A stretch of 21,643 nucleotides of DNA from JAUVXJ01 sp034430275 (GCA_034430275.1 DAOUEW010000254.1:1-21643); one strand, 5' to 3'; positions 7,456 to 14,505 are shown, counted from the first letter of the stretch. Notes: generated from the sequence alone by a model not told the origin. Program-made: numbers and translations.

Positions 7456-7484
7456 AAGCCCGGTCGTAGCAGGGGCTTCAGCCC
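7455..7484. terminator. hairpin between convergent wzz-like and DUF4126 genes
   Basis: GAAGCCC (7455-7461) pairs with GGGCTTC (7473-7479) around an 11-nt loop; an alternative tighter fold is GGGC-TTCA-GCCC (7473-7484). It begins in the stop codon of the plus-strand gene. There is no strong T run, so termination in either direction is only a suggestion. The GGGGCTTCAGCCC core could also be a copy of a dispersed palindromic repeat. Confidence 0.35.
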
Positions 7485-7535
7485 TTCTCCATGCTCCAAA
7501 GCGCGCACTACGAACTTCCCCGTGTGAGGCCGCAC

Positions 7536-8108
7536 TCAGGAAGCGACCTCTCTTCTTCTTCGACGGGCCACCACCCACCAGACCACTATCACCACGACGG
7601 CGCCCAGCAGGAATCCGGTGAGCAGAGGCACGAGGATTGAGAGCAATGTCAGCGTGAGCGATGTCACATCTTCCACCGTGCTGACCACGGGGTTCAGCAC
7701 CCCGCCACTGGTGCCGGTGACCACCGGTCGGACGGTCGCCTTGGTGGCGTGAACGCCGCCCGCCACGATCAGCCCGCAGATCAGCGCCAACACAGGATGG
7801 ATGTCGCTGATCACGCTGCTGCTGGCGGCGAAGAGGATGGCCCCTGCTGCGGGCCTGATCAACGTCTGTACGACGTCGTTCGCGCTATCCAGAACAGCGA
7901 TCCTGTCGGCGAAGAGCTCGATACAGAGCAGGATGGCGATGACGAGAATGACCCAACCATTGGTCAGGTGGTGATAGGGTGGGTTGAGAGTGATCAGATT
8001 GGAGAAACGGGCCACGAGCGCCACGATGAGCAGGGGAAGGTAGGCGTTCAGTCCGGCGGAGGCCGAGAGTCCGAAAGCGGTGAAGATGCCGGAGAAGGCT
8101 TCTATCAT
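7536..8108 (-). CDS. DUF4126 family membrane protein
   Basis: Integral membrane protein of 190 aa, recognised as DUF4126 from its opening GLSASAGLNAYLPLL and the glycine-rich VHATKATVRPVVTGTSGG region. Several hydrophobic helices are visible (around 5-35, 50-70, 85-120, 155-180) and the tail is basic (RRRRRE). Function is unknown. ATG 8108 overlaps the stop of the DUF4190 gene as ATGA, with GGAG five bases upstream, so the two are translationally coupled. It is the last gene of the minus-strand membrane cluster and converges on the wzz-like gene. Confidence 0.85.
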   Translation of the reverse strand: MIEAFSGIFTAFGLSASAGLNAYLPLLIVALVARFSNLITLNPPYHHLTNGWVILVIAILLCIELFADRIAVLDSANDVVQTLIRPAAGAILFAASSSVISDIHPVLALICGLIVAGGVHATKATVRPVVTGTSGGVLNPVVSTVEDVTSLTLTLLSILVPLLTGFLLGAVVVIVVWWVVARRRRREVAS

Positions 8109-8434
8109 CTAGGCTCCAAGAGATGGGTCAAGTGGTGTGAACTCGGGCTCTCCCCGAAGGATATCCGGCGGCGCAGTTCGGACCACGTCTGGGTCCAAGC
8201 CCCAAAGACACTCGGCAAAGCACCGCAGACGCCGCAGAACCCACAGTCCAGCACCGGAAAGACCACGAAGATCAGGACGCCGAGTATCTCGAGCGCCACC
8301 GCAGAGTACCCCAGGACAAGCCCGACCTGCGCCATCCCACGTCCCCCGAGCTGCCCGCCACTGCGGTCTATCTCCCCCAGAGCAAGGTGGCCGGATACCA
8401 AGACCAACACACTACCGATGAGAGGCAGGATCAC
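8105..8434 (-). CDS. DUF4190-like membrane protein, open part downstream of an in-frame TGA
   Basis: The open frame encodes 109 aa. It begins in the middle of a DUF4190 domain: LPLIGSVLVLVSGHLALGEI then GGRGMAQVGLVLGY, with two hydrophobic helices, and ends in a basic tail that overlaps the DUF4126 start (ATGA). The first helix of the domain is missing from this frame because a TGA stands at 8438-8440. The same frame continues upstream with MALVSLILGTL, the expected beginning. Translation could restart at GTG 8434, but no good ribosome binding site precedes it. So this is either a recent nonsense mutation, a sequence error or a readthrough case. Function of the family is unknown. Confidence 0.6.
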   Translation of the reverse strand: MILPLIGSVLVLVSGHLALGEIDRSGGQLGGRGMAQVGLVLGYSAVALEILGVLIFVVFPVLDCGFCGVCGALPSVFGAWTQTWSELRRRISFGESPSSHHLTHLLEPR

Positions 8435-8437
8435 CCA

Positions 8438-8500
8438 TCATAGTGTGCCGAGGATCAGACTGACCAGGGCCATACTACTGGTCGGCGGCGAGGCGTTCAC
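8438..8500 (-). pseudogene. N-terminal segment of the DUF4190 gene, cut off by TGA
   Basis: Reading on the minus strand from GTG 8500 (or ATG 8473) in the same frame as the downstream DUF4190 gene gives VNASPPTSSMALVSLILGTL, then TGA at 8438-8440, then WVILPLIGSV. This is the Pro/Ser-rich start and first membrane helix normal for DUF4190 proteins. A single change such as GGA to TGA would explain the break. TGA is the normal stop of many genes here, so genetic-code reassignment is unlikely. Confidence 0.6.
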
Positions 8501-8512
8501 ACCCAGCGGAGG

Positions 8513-8555
8513 GCCCGTCCGACCAGCGCTCGGACGGGCAGGTGAAGGGCCTGCC
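8513..8555. other. perfect 10-bp hairpin and overlapping alternative hairpin
   Basis: GCCCGTCCGA (8513-8522) is exactly complementary to TCGGACGGGC (8530-8539) around a 7-nt loop. A second hairpin, GGCAGG (8537-8542) with CCTGCC (8550-8555), shares bases with the first, so only one can form at a time. They lie between the DUF4013 and DUF4190 genes in the non-coding gap. No T tract is present in either direction. Confidence 0.5.
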
Positions 8556-8593
8556 ATTTCCTCGTCTCAAGCTTGTCGGGCAGGAAAGGGAAC

Positions 8594-8623
8594 ATGAGCG
8601 AAGGAGCGCGTTCCTTCGCTCAT
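8594..8623 (-). terminator. 12-bp hairpin after the DUF4013 gene
   Basis: Arms of 12 bases (8594-8605 and 8612-8623) pair perfectly around a 6-nt loop, 20 bases beyond the DUF4013 stop. On the minus strand it is followed by GTTCCCTTTCC, only a weak T run. It probably ends or attenuates the DUF4013 transcript, or protects its 3' end. Confidence 0.5.
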
Positions 8624-8643
8624 CCACTCATTCCAATGCCCTA

Positions 8644-9294
8644 TCAGGCGACGGCTTGCGACTCACGCTGTACCTGTCCAAGAAGGTGCGCCATCACCAG
8701 GTAGGCCCAGAACATGGTGAAGAGTACACCGACGCCGCAGGCTATCACGCCGAAGCTGGCGACGAAGGCAGCCACCCCGATGAGAACGAGAGCCACGATG
8801 TAGTTGGCGACGTTGGCGCTGATGAAGCTGAAGAGTTCGCCGAACTGGAAGGCAGACATGAACTCCTCGGTCACCGCGTATCTGATCCAGGCCGCGGGCA
8901 TGACCAGCCACACCACGATCATCCAGACAAGATACAGGCACGTGGCGCAGGTGCTGAGCAGCCCCACCAGACTCATGAGGGTATCACTCTCCGCTGCACC
9001 GGCCAGGAACATCAGAGCCCATATCACGCAAGCGACCAGCCAGATGGGTATAGTGTAGACCAGGCCAATGACGAAGAGCATCAGACCCTTCATGAACTTG
9101 CCGCCGAAGTCGTCCCATTCCGGCAGCGCGATATCCATCCCGTCAACCGACCTCTTCAACGCCTCCAGCATATACCCTAGCGCCATGAAATTGACGATGG
9201 GGATGCAGAGCAAGATGCCGCCGATCACGATCTTCATGATCCAGCTCTCATCCTCGAACATGTACGTGAATGATCTACCAATATCGAGAGTCAT
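8644..9294 (-). CDS. DUF4013 family membrane protein
   Basis: Integral membrane protein of 216 aa matching DUF4013: it starts with a short amphipathic stretch, SFTYMFEDESWIMKI, then a helix at ~20-42 ending in GYMLEALKRSVDG, followed by LPEWDDFGGKFMKGL, both hallmarks of the family. Four to five further hydrophobic helices follow (~68-98, 103-130, 160-205). Function unknown. The start ATG 9294 is set by a consensus ribosome binding site AAAGGAGGT nine bases upstream. A strong promoter lies about 170 bases upstream, so it has its own transcript with a long, foldable leader. Confidence 0.85.
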   Translation of the reverse strand: MTLDIGRSFTYMFEDESWIMKIVIGGILLCIPIVNFMALGYMLEALKRSVDGMDIALPEWDDFGGKFMKGLMLFVIGLVYTIPIWLVACVIWALMFLAGAAESDTLMSLVGLLSTCATCLYLVWMIVVWLVMPAAWIRYAVTEEFMSAFQFGELFSFISANVANYIVALVLIGVAAFVASFGVIACGVGVLFTMFWAYLVMAHLLGQVQRESQAVA

Positions 9295-9437
9295 TTCGAC
9301 CCTACCTCCTTTGAGTTGAATGCAAGTGGCTTCCGGCGATGCACACCTCGCTACGAGCCTGTGGCTCCATCACCTCCCTTCCACAGAGCATGCCATCTCG
9401 CCTGCTCCAGGCCCTCCAGGAGCCAGGTGTCAACCAC

Positions 9438-9455
9438 ACACTCTTGTGCGAGTGT
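9438..9455 (-). promoter_or_regulatory. hairpin at the predicted 5' end of the DUF4013 transcript
   Basis: ACACTC (9438-9443) pairs with GAGTGT (9450-9455) around six bases. The predicted transcription start (~9455) is at its base, so the mRNA would begin with this stem. The remaining ~140 nt of leader contains another possible stem (GCTCC/GGAGC) and no recognised riboswitch. Confidence 0.35.
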
Positions 9456-9461
9456 TAGGCC

Positions 9462-9490
9462 ATTATAGCATCGATCCGGTCGCTTGGCAA
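9462..9490 (-). promoter_or_regulatory. near-consensus sigma70 promoter of the DUF4013 gene
   Basis: Minus strand TTGCCA (9485-9490) and a perfect TATAAT (9462-9467) with a 17-base spacer. It points away from the DUF2085 gene and toward DUF4013. The rest of the 9295-9563 gap holds no supported gene. A small stem GCTGC-GGT-GCAGC followed by TTTT just upstream may end the DUF2085 transcript. Confidence 0.7.
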
Positions 9491-9563
9491 AAGCTGCACC
9501 GCAGCCCAAGGGCGCTCCTCTGGGGACGAACCGACGACGCACCGTTCCCACTCGTCTCGGGGG

Positions 9564-10400
9564 CTAGAGAGGGATGCCCAATGCCGTGCTGAACTGCCAG
9601 CGAAGCAGCGCTATAACCGCCAGTTCCACCAGGGTGGCAGCGAAGCCCAGTGCGACGGGCCAGGCGGCATCCCACCAAGCTATGGCCTTGGCCTCTCGCC
9701 GTGTACCGATGATCAGAATCATGGCGTTGACCACGGTGAGCATGGCCAGCACTCCGGCGACACTGATCGCGGCTATCGGATAGAGCAGCAGACCGACTTG
9801 GGACTGCACGACAACGACCATGGGGAGCGCCAGGAGCAGGACGATCTTGGCCAGATCCTTGAAACCTGAGAGGGCAGGCTCGCTGTCCGGCTCCTTCCAC
9901 AGCGTGAAGTTGAAGATGGGAAAGACGATGATGCTCAGCGCCAGACCATGCAGAGTGCCCGTGGCCAACCGGAGCAAGTTGTGAGGCTCGTAGAGTAAGG
10001 GTCTTCCGAGAACCAAGGTGAGGTAGGAGTTCACCCCATCAATGCCCATGAGGAAGATGAACCCGACCAGGAGACCCACCACTGGGGCCGAGGGCATCTG
10101 GGCTGCCTTGCGCCTCCCCAGGAGGAGCAGGCCCGCGAAGCCCAGCAATGCCCCGGTGAAGGTGCCCGTGCAGCGAGCACACATGGGCAACTGGCGGCCG
10201 GCGATGTGGAAGGAATGGTCCGGGATGCGCCCGCATATCGCGGACCCCACGACGTCCATCTTGTCCAGGAACGGCACGTGCCACAACGGCGAAAGCAGGA
10301 GCAACACGACAAAGGCCACGATTCCCACGATGACTATGGCCAGGCTGCGACTCCTCGTCGCTGTCTCCGTCTCCTGGCCCATCGTTTCACTCTCAGACAC
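9564..10400 (-). CDS. DUF2085 family membrane protein
   Basis: Membrane protein of 278 aa with the DUF2085 signature: AICGRIPDHSFHIAGRQLPMCARCTGTFTG, spanning residues ~54-83 with Cys56, Cys74 and Cys77. The Cys cluster suggests a metal or redox site, though the family's function is unknown. A hydrophobic helix (~19-40) precedes it and several more follow across the 190 C-terminal residues, making it longer than compact DUF2085 proteins. Start GTG 10400 has GGAGGG six bases upstream; an ATG at 10382 is possible. It is 63 bases after the TIM-barrel gene and likely the tail of the obg-nadD transcript. Confidence 0.87.
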   Translation of the reverse strand: MSESETMGQETETATRSRSLAIVIVGIVAFVVLLLLSPLWHVPFLDKMDVVGSAICGRIPDHSFHIAGRQLPMCARCTGTFTGALLGFAGLLLLGRRKAAQMPSAPVVGLLVGFIFLMGIDGVNSYLTLVLGRPLLYEPHNLLRLATGTLHGLALSIIVFPIFNFTLWKEPDSEPALSGFKDLAKIVLLLALPMVVVVQSQVGLLLYPIAAISVAGVLAMLTVVNAMILIIGTRREAKAIAWWDAAWPVALGFAATLVELAVIALLRWQFSTALGIPL

Positions 10401-10463
10401 TGAATCCCTCCGTTTGCGGCAAGAGCGCCTCTTAGTGCACTCTCACCGGCAACTTCGAACATC

Positions 10464-11282
10464 TCATGGCGCGCCTCTCACGAACTCCAGGCAGCTTGCG
10501 AGTTTGGCCCGGGCGCGTCCCGGTCGCCACACTTCCAGCGCGAAGGGGCTAACCTCAATGGTCACCAGACCCTCGTAGCGGTCCGCCTTCAAGCGCCTCA
10601 GCAACCGGCCCAGGGGCAGGTCCCCATCCCCCGGCAACTGGTGGTGCTTGAAGTAGCTGTGCATGTTGAACCAGGGTGGGATGGACAGATCACTGCGGAA
10701 GTCGCTCAGGTGAACGTTGACCAGCCTATCGCGCAGCGTCTCGTAGGTCTCCAGCAGATCATACGGGAACGAGGCCGCGTGGGCCGTGTCCAGGGTCAGA
10801 GGGAGATCATGCTCGTCGGCGAACCGGCGCAGGCTGTCGGTGGCACAGAGCGCGTTTCTTCTGTCGCCGGGACGAAAGACCGCTTGGTTCTCAATGCATA
10901 GTCTGGGCGACGCACCGCTCAGTTTCTCTACACAGGTCTTCACCGCCTCCGTATACGCCTGGCCGAGCCGATCCTCCATACTCAGGGCCTTAGGGGTGTG
11001 GATGACGATGAACTGACAATCCAGCTCCAAGGCCAGCTGCGTCATCTGGGGAAGCAGCCTGTGGTGCTGTCTGCCCCTCGGCGCCGGAATCATCGACGGG
11101 TGGAGCGTGAAGATGGGTAGGGCATATTCCCGTGACAACCGGCGCACGTATTCAGCACCCCTCAACAGCACCTCGGGGCACACCACGAGCTCGAGCCCTT
11201 CGAACCCCGTGTCTCCAGCGATGTCGAAGATCTTGCGAAGGGGATAGACGTACAGGGAAGCGGTAGAGAGGCTTAGTCTCAA
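10464..11282 (-). CDS. sugar phosphate isomerase/epimerase-like TIM barrel (AP endonuclease 2 superfamily)
   Basis: Protein of about 272 aa with the xylose-isomerase-like TIM barrel fold (AP_endonuc_2). Metal-binding positions are recognisable: His in IFTLHPSM and FIVIHTP, Glu in RLCIENQ, Asp/His in LTLDTAHAASF, His in VNVHLSDF and Glu in VTIEVSPF. The frame stays open far upstream, across nadD, but the fold begins at LRLSLSTASLYVYP. TTG 11282 overlaps the nadD stop as TTGA, with AGGGA upstream; I take that as the start. Members act as sugar isomerases, epimerases or endonuclease IV-like enzymes; the substrate cannot be told. Coupling to nadD is structural and does not itself reveal function. 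Confidence 0.85.
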   Translation of the reverse strand: MRLSLSTASLYVYPLRKIFDIAGDTGFEGLELVVCPEVLLRGAEYVRRLSREYALPIFTLHPSMIPAPRGRQHHRLLPQMTQLALELDCQFIVIHTPKALSMEDRLGQAYTEAVKTCVEKLSGASPRLCIENQAVFRPGDRRNALCATDSLRRFADEHDLPLTLDTAHAASFPYDLLETYETLRDRLVNVHLSDFRSDLSIPPWFNMHSYFKHHQLPGDGDLPLGRLLRRLKADRYEGLVTIEVSPFALEVWRPGRARAKLASCLEFVRGAP

Positions 11283-11899
11283 CGGGTCGTCCCTGCCGAC
11301 CTTCTGTAGACTCGATGTTCTTCGATGTATCTCTCCACCTTGTCGGGCACTTGATACTTGATGGGCAGGCCCTCTCTCACACGCCGCTGAAGGTCCGTCG
11401 AAGAGATGTCCATCTCGGGCATGTCGATGATCTCCACGCGAGCGGAGATGCCCGGCACGCTGGCTTCCAGTCGAGCCAGGTCGACCTGGAATCCGGGCCG
11501 GCTGACGGCAATCAAACGGCACAATCGAATCAGACGCTGAGGCTCGTGCCACGAGGGAAGCTCCAGCAGCGAATCAAGCCCCATCACGAAGAAGAACTCG
11601 GCCTCTCCACCCGACTGCTCCTGTAGGATGGAGATGGTATCTACGGTGTACGACGGCCCTGGGCGATCCGCGTCCACTCGGGAGATCTCGAAGTGAGGGT
11701 TGGAGGCGATGCCCAACTCGACCATGGCCAGGCGGTGTTCGACTGGAGTCACCTCCTCGTCCATTTTGTGGGGAGGCAAGCCGGCGACGACGAAGATCAC
11801 CTTCTCCAACTCCACCTTGACCCGCGCCTCCTCCGCTGCCGCCAGATGCCCATAGTGTATCGGATCGAAAGTCCCACCTATGACGCCTATCCTTCCCAA
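11279..11899 (-). CDS. nadD: nicotinate-nucleotide adenylyltransferase
   Basis: Cytoplasmic NAD biosynthesis enzyme joining ATP and nicotinate mononucleotide to give deamido-NAD. 206 aa, normal length. The nucleotidyltransferase motif GGTFDPIHYGHL is at residues 8-19, followed by VAGLPPHK, the FFVMGLDSLLELPSWH segment and the C-terminal ISSTDLQRRVREG motif. It starts at TTG 11899, with AGGAG seven bases upstream and only nine bases from the obg stop, and ends overlapping the TIM-barrel start. obg-nadD adjacency is common across bacteria and supports both calls. Confidence 0.95.
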   Translation of the reverse strand: MGRIGVIGGTFDPIHYGHLAAAEEARVKVELEKVIFVVAGLPPHKMDEEVTPVEHRLAMVELGIASNPHFEISRVDADRPGPSYTVDTISILQEQSGGEAEFFFVMGLDSLLELPSWHEPQRLIRLCRLIAVSRPGFQVDLARLEASVPGISARVEIIDMPEMDISSTDLQRRVREGLPIKYQVPDKVERYIEEHRVYRRSAGTTR

Positions 11900-11908
11900 C
11901 GTGCTCTC

Positions 11909-13177
11909 CTATGACCACTCCAACTCTGTTTCGCCGATGAATACTGTGTCACCCGTCTGCACCCCAGCCTCTTCCATGGCCTTGGTGACCCCCATCCTGT
12001 CCAGGGCCCGGTGTAGTCTCTGCACGCTCTCGTCGTAGCGCCAATTAGTCCTGCCCACGAGCCGCTCTACACGCCTGCCCTTCACCCGGAACCCCTCATC
12101 CTCGACGGTGATGGAGAAGCCGTCGTCTTCCTCCGGTGGGCGGAAGACGACGATCTCCTCTGGCGCCACCTCTTCCTCTTCAGGCAGGCTGTCCAGCAGT
12201 TGTAACACCTGATACAGCATCTGCCGCACCCCTTCACCCGTGGCGGCCGAGATGCTACAGGCCGGAGTACCTCTGCTCTGCAACTCCTCCTCGACCGACG
12301 GCCAAAGTTCCCGCGCCTGGGGCAGGTCCATCTTGTTGAGCACCACCAGTTGGGGTTTGGCAGCCAACCTGGGATTGAAGAGAGCCAGCTCCTCGTTGAT
12401 GGAGCCGAGGTCCTGAAGCGGACTCTCAGACGCGCCGTCTAGGAGGTGGATCAGGACCCTGGTGCGCTCCACGTGGCGAAGGAAGTCGTGGCCCAGCCCA
12501 GCCCCCGCGTGAGCACCTTCGATCAGCCCCGGGATGTCCACCATCACGAAATCCCTGTCGTCTATCCTCACCATTCCCAGATTGGGTACCAGCGTCGTGA
12601 AGGGATAGTCGGCGATCTTGGGTCGCGCGGCGCTGACGGCAGCCAGGAGTGTGGACTTGCCGGCGTTGGGACATCCCACCACTCCCACGTCGGCAATGAG
12701 CTTCAGCTCCAAGATCAGCCTGCGGGATTCGCCCTGTTCGCCTCGTTCCGCGACGCGAGGAGCCTGGTTGGTGGAGGAAGCGAAAGCAGCGTTACCCAGC
12801 CCGCCGCGGCCACCGCGCGCGACGAGCAGATCTTCACCGGGCGCTCGCAGATCGCCCAGCACCTCGCCTGTGTCGGCATCCCGGACCAGCGTGCCCGGCG
12901 GCACCGACAGGGTGACGTCCTTGCCCTTCTGGCCCTGCTTGTTCTGGCCCTGGCCGTGTCCGCCGCGGTCGGCTCTGAAGTGGCGACGTCCGCGGAAACT
13001 GATCAGCGTGTTCAGATGGCGGTCGGCGGACAGGAGGACACCGCCCCCCGGGCCTCCGTTGCCACCGTTGGGGCCCCCCAGAGGAACGTACTTCTCACGT
13101 CGAAAGCTGACGCACCCATCACCTCCTGCGCCAGCCTCCGCGTAGATCTTGACCTCGTCGAAGAAGGAGCCGCTCAT
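11909..13177 (-). CDS. obg: GTPase Obg/CgtA
   Basis: Essential ribosome-associated GTPase (50S assembly, stress and cell-cycle control), 422 aa. The glycine-rich Obg fold spans 1-160 (GPNGGNGGPGG, RGGHGQGQNKQGQKG). The G domain follows with G1 GCPNAGKST (~168-176), PFTTLVPNLG, DIPGLIEGAHAGAGLGHDFLRH, NKMD and SAATGEG. The C-terminal OCT domain (~340-420) is present with FRVKGRRVERLVGRTNW. The frame is open 54 codons further, but the family starts at MSGSFFDEVKI, i.e. ATG 13177. That start lacks a clear ribosome binding site, and the predicted promoter would give a leader of only ~6 nt, so the mRNA may be leaderless. First gene of obg-nadD-TIM barrel-DUF2085. Confidence 0.95.
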   Translation of the reverse strand: MSGSFFDEVKIYAEAGAGGDGCVSFRREKYVPLGGPNGGNGGPGGGVLLSADRHLNTLISFRGRRHFRADRGGHGQGQNKQGQKGKDVTLSVPPGTLVRDADTGEVLGDLRAPGEDLLVARGGRGGLGNAAFASSTNQAPRVAERGEQGESRRLILELKLIADVGVVGCPNAGKSTLLAAVSAARPKIADYPFTTLVPNLGMVRIDDRDFVMVDIPGLIEGAHAGAGLGHDFLRHVERTRVLIHLLDGASESPLQDLGSINEELALFNPRLAAKPQLVVLNKMDLPQARELWPSVEEELQSRGTPACSISAATGEGVRQMLYQVLQLLDSLPEEEEVAPEEIVVFRPPEEDDGFSITVEDEGFRVKGRRVERLVGRTNWRYDESVQRLHRALDRMGVTKAMEEAGVQTGDTVFIGETELEWS

Positions 13178-13189
13178 TTCCAGGAGTCT

Positions 13190-13219
13190 AGCATACCTGA
13201 AGAACGTTGCGCCTGTCAA
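13190..13219 (-). promoter_or_regulatory. promoter of the obg operon
   Basis: A perfect TTGACA (13214-13219 on the minus strand) and TATGCT (13190-13195) with an 18-base spacer. Start of transcription would fall near 13183, only about six bases before ATG 13177, matching the missing ribosome binding site. Confidence 0.55.
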
Positions 13220-13235
13220 GGAGTTGTCAACTCCT
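13219..13235. promoter_or_regulatory. 17-nt perfect palindrome abutting the obg -35 box
   Basis: AGGAGTTG (13219-13226) and CAACTCCT (13228-13235) are exact inverted copies around a single T. It touches the -35 box of the obg promoter and contains a second TTGACA on the minus strand. The position fits an operator or an activator site. No regulator family is recognised. Confidence 0.5.
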
Positions 13236-13369
13236 AGTAAGTCCTTCGTCTCATCATAGGTATCATCTGCCGTCTTCCCAGTGAAGTTGAGCTTGATGAT
13301 GGGTATGTCGCCATGGTGTTCCACAAACCCACGACACACCCTCGATTCCTACCATGACACGCTCTCCCG

Positions 13370-13378
13370 TGGTATACT
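13370..13378 (+). promoter_or_regulatory. extended -10 promoter of the site-2 protease gene
   Basis: TG-G-TATACT (13370-13378) is an extended -10 element; no good -35 is found. Transcription would begin near 13385, and GGAGGT (13390-13395) then sits nine bases before GTG 13405. Confidence 0.45.
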
Positions 13379-13404
13379 GATCTAGGAATGGAGGTGTCGG
13401 TCGA

Positions 13405-14496
13405 GTGGAGGTGACAGAGAACGTAGGCAGCGATACGCTGGTCGCCGAGTTGAGAGCGCAGTTGGGCGACGTGTTCCTCACAGAGAACGTCGCCGTGCAC
13501 GGGGATGGGCACGTGGTGTCCTTTGCCGGCAGGTTGCTGGCGGATGCGGAGACCGCCTTCTCTCTGCTGGAGCAGAGACTGAAGAGGCTCGGCTATCTGC
13601 CTGTCCTGAGCAGAGTCAAGGGCCAAGACAGGATCCTGGTGGCGCCAGCCCCTGCCGAAGGCCGGGCATCACGACCTGTGGTCAACCTGGTGCTCTTCCT
13701 GGCCACCGTCGTAACGGTGATGCTGGGCGGCGCCTTGCAGGAGGGGTACGATCCGCTCGCAGATCCTCCCACGGCTTTGCTGAGAGGTATCCCCTTCGCC
13801 TGCGCCCTCCTGGGGATACTCGTCACCCACGAAGCTGCCCACTTCCTGGCCGCGAGGGCCCACGGTGTGCAAGCCACCCTGCCTTACTTCATCCCCATGC
13901 CCCTCAGTCCCTTGGGGACCTTCGGCGCGGTGATCAAGATGGAATCGCCCATCAAAGACCGCAAGACGCTCCTCGACGTGGGACTCTCGGGACCCCTGGC
14001 AGGTCTGATGGTTTCGCTGGTGGTACTGGTATTGGGGCTGCGCCTCTCGGAGGTGACTCCCTTACTGCCTGGAGAGGGGTTCATGACGCTGGGGACCGGC
14101 TTGCTGGTGGACTGGATCACCGAGGTCGTCCTGGGGCCGCTGCCAGACAACATGATGGTCATACTTCACCCCATCGCGCTGGCGGGGTGGTTTGGCACCT
14201 TCATCACGGCCATCAACCTGATCCCCGTCAGCCAGCTTGATGGGGGCCACGTGGGCTACGCCTTCTTCGGGTCCGCCCATCGTTTGGTGGCCGTAGGGGT
14301 CTTCCTGGGTATGCTCGCTCTGGGATTCCTGTCCTCGTGGTGGTTCTTGTGGGCGCTGCTCGTCTTCTTCCTCGGTGGGCTCAACCACCCGCCACCGCTG
14401 AACGACATCACCCCTCTGGATAAAAAGAGGAAGGTTCTGGCCGTCCTTTCCTTCGCCCTGCTATTCCTGCTGGGAACGCCCCGTCCCTTTGGCTAG
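13405..14496 (+). CDS. site-2 protease family M50 membrane metalloprotease (EGY-like)
   Basis: Intramembrane zinc protease of 363 aa. A soluble N-terminal region (~1-80) precedes several membrane helices. The zinc motif HEAAH is at 142-146, and the third ligand is Asp279 in NLIPVSQLDGGHV. The block LPYFIPMPLSPLGTFGAVIKMESPIKDRKTLLDVGLSGPLAG resembles the EGY proteins of chloroplasts and cyanobacteria rather than RseP; no PDZ domain is seen. GTG 13405 is chosen from GGAGGT at 13390-13395; GTG 13411 is a close alternative. It is divergent from obg and converges on enolase with a 9-base gap. Such proteases release membrane-tethered regulators, but no anti-sigma factor or other obvious substrate lies here. 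Confidence 0.88.
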   Translation: MEVTENVGSDTLVAELRAQLGDVFLTENVAVHGDGHVVSFAGRLLADAETAFSLLEQRLKRLGYLPVLSRVKGQDRILVAPAPAEGRASRPVVNLVLFLATVVTVMLGGALQEGYDPLADPPTALLRGIPFACALLGILVTHEAAHFLAARAHGVQATLPYFIPMPLSPLGTFGAVIKMESPIKDRKTLLDVGLSGPLAGLMVSLVVLVLGLRLSEVTPLLPGEGFMTLGTGLLVDWITEVVLGPLPDNMMVILHPIALAGWFGTFITAINLIPVSQLDGGHVGYAFFGSAHRLVAVGVFLGMLALGFLSSWWFLWALLVFFLGGLNHPPPLNDITPLDKKRKVLAVLSFALLFLLGTPRPFG

Positions 14497-14505
14497 GGGT
14501 AGTCT

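Noticed and set aside
8105..8500. Genetic-code reassignment of TGA as the cause of the DUF4190 break
   Set aside because: Many genes in the window end at TGA exactly where their families end, so TGA is a working stop here.
9302..9370. 22-codon leader peptide ending inside the DUF4013 ribosome binding site
   Set aside because: Its stop placement is suggestive of coupling, but its own ribosome binding site is only two bases from the ATG and there is no conserved content; chance is likely.
11283..11552. Long N-terminal extension of the TIM-barrel protein
   Set aside because: It lies entirely within nadD in another frame; the TTGA overlap gives a clean start at 11282.
13178..13339. 54-codon in-frame N-terminal extension of Obg
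   Set aside because: Obg proteins start at the MSGSFFDEV segment; the extension would make the promoter and 17-nt palindrome coding, and it matches no known Obg part.
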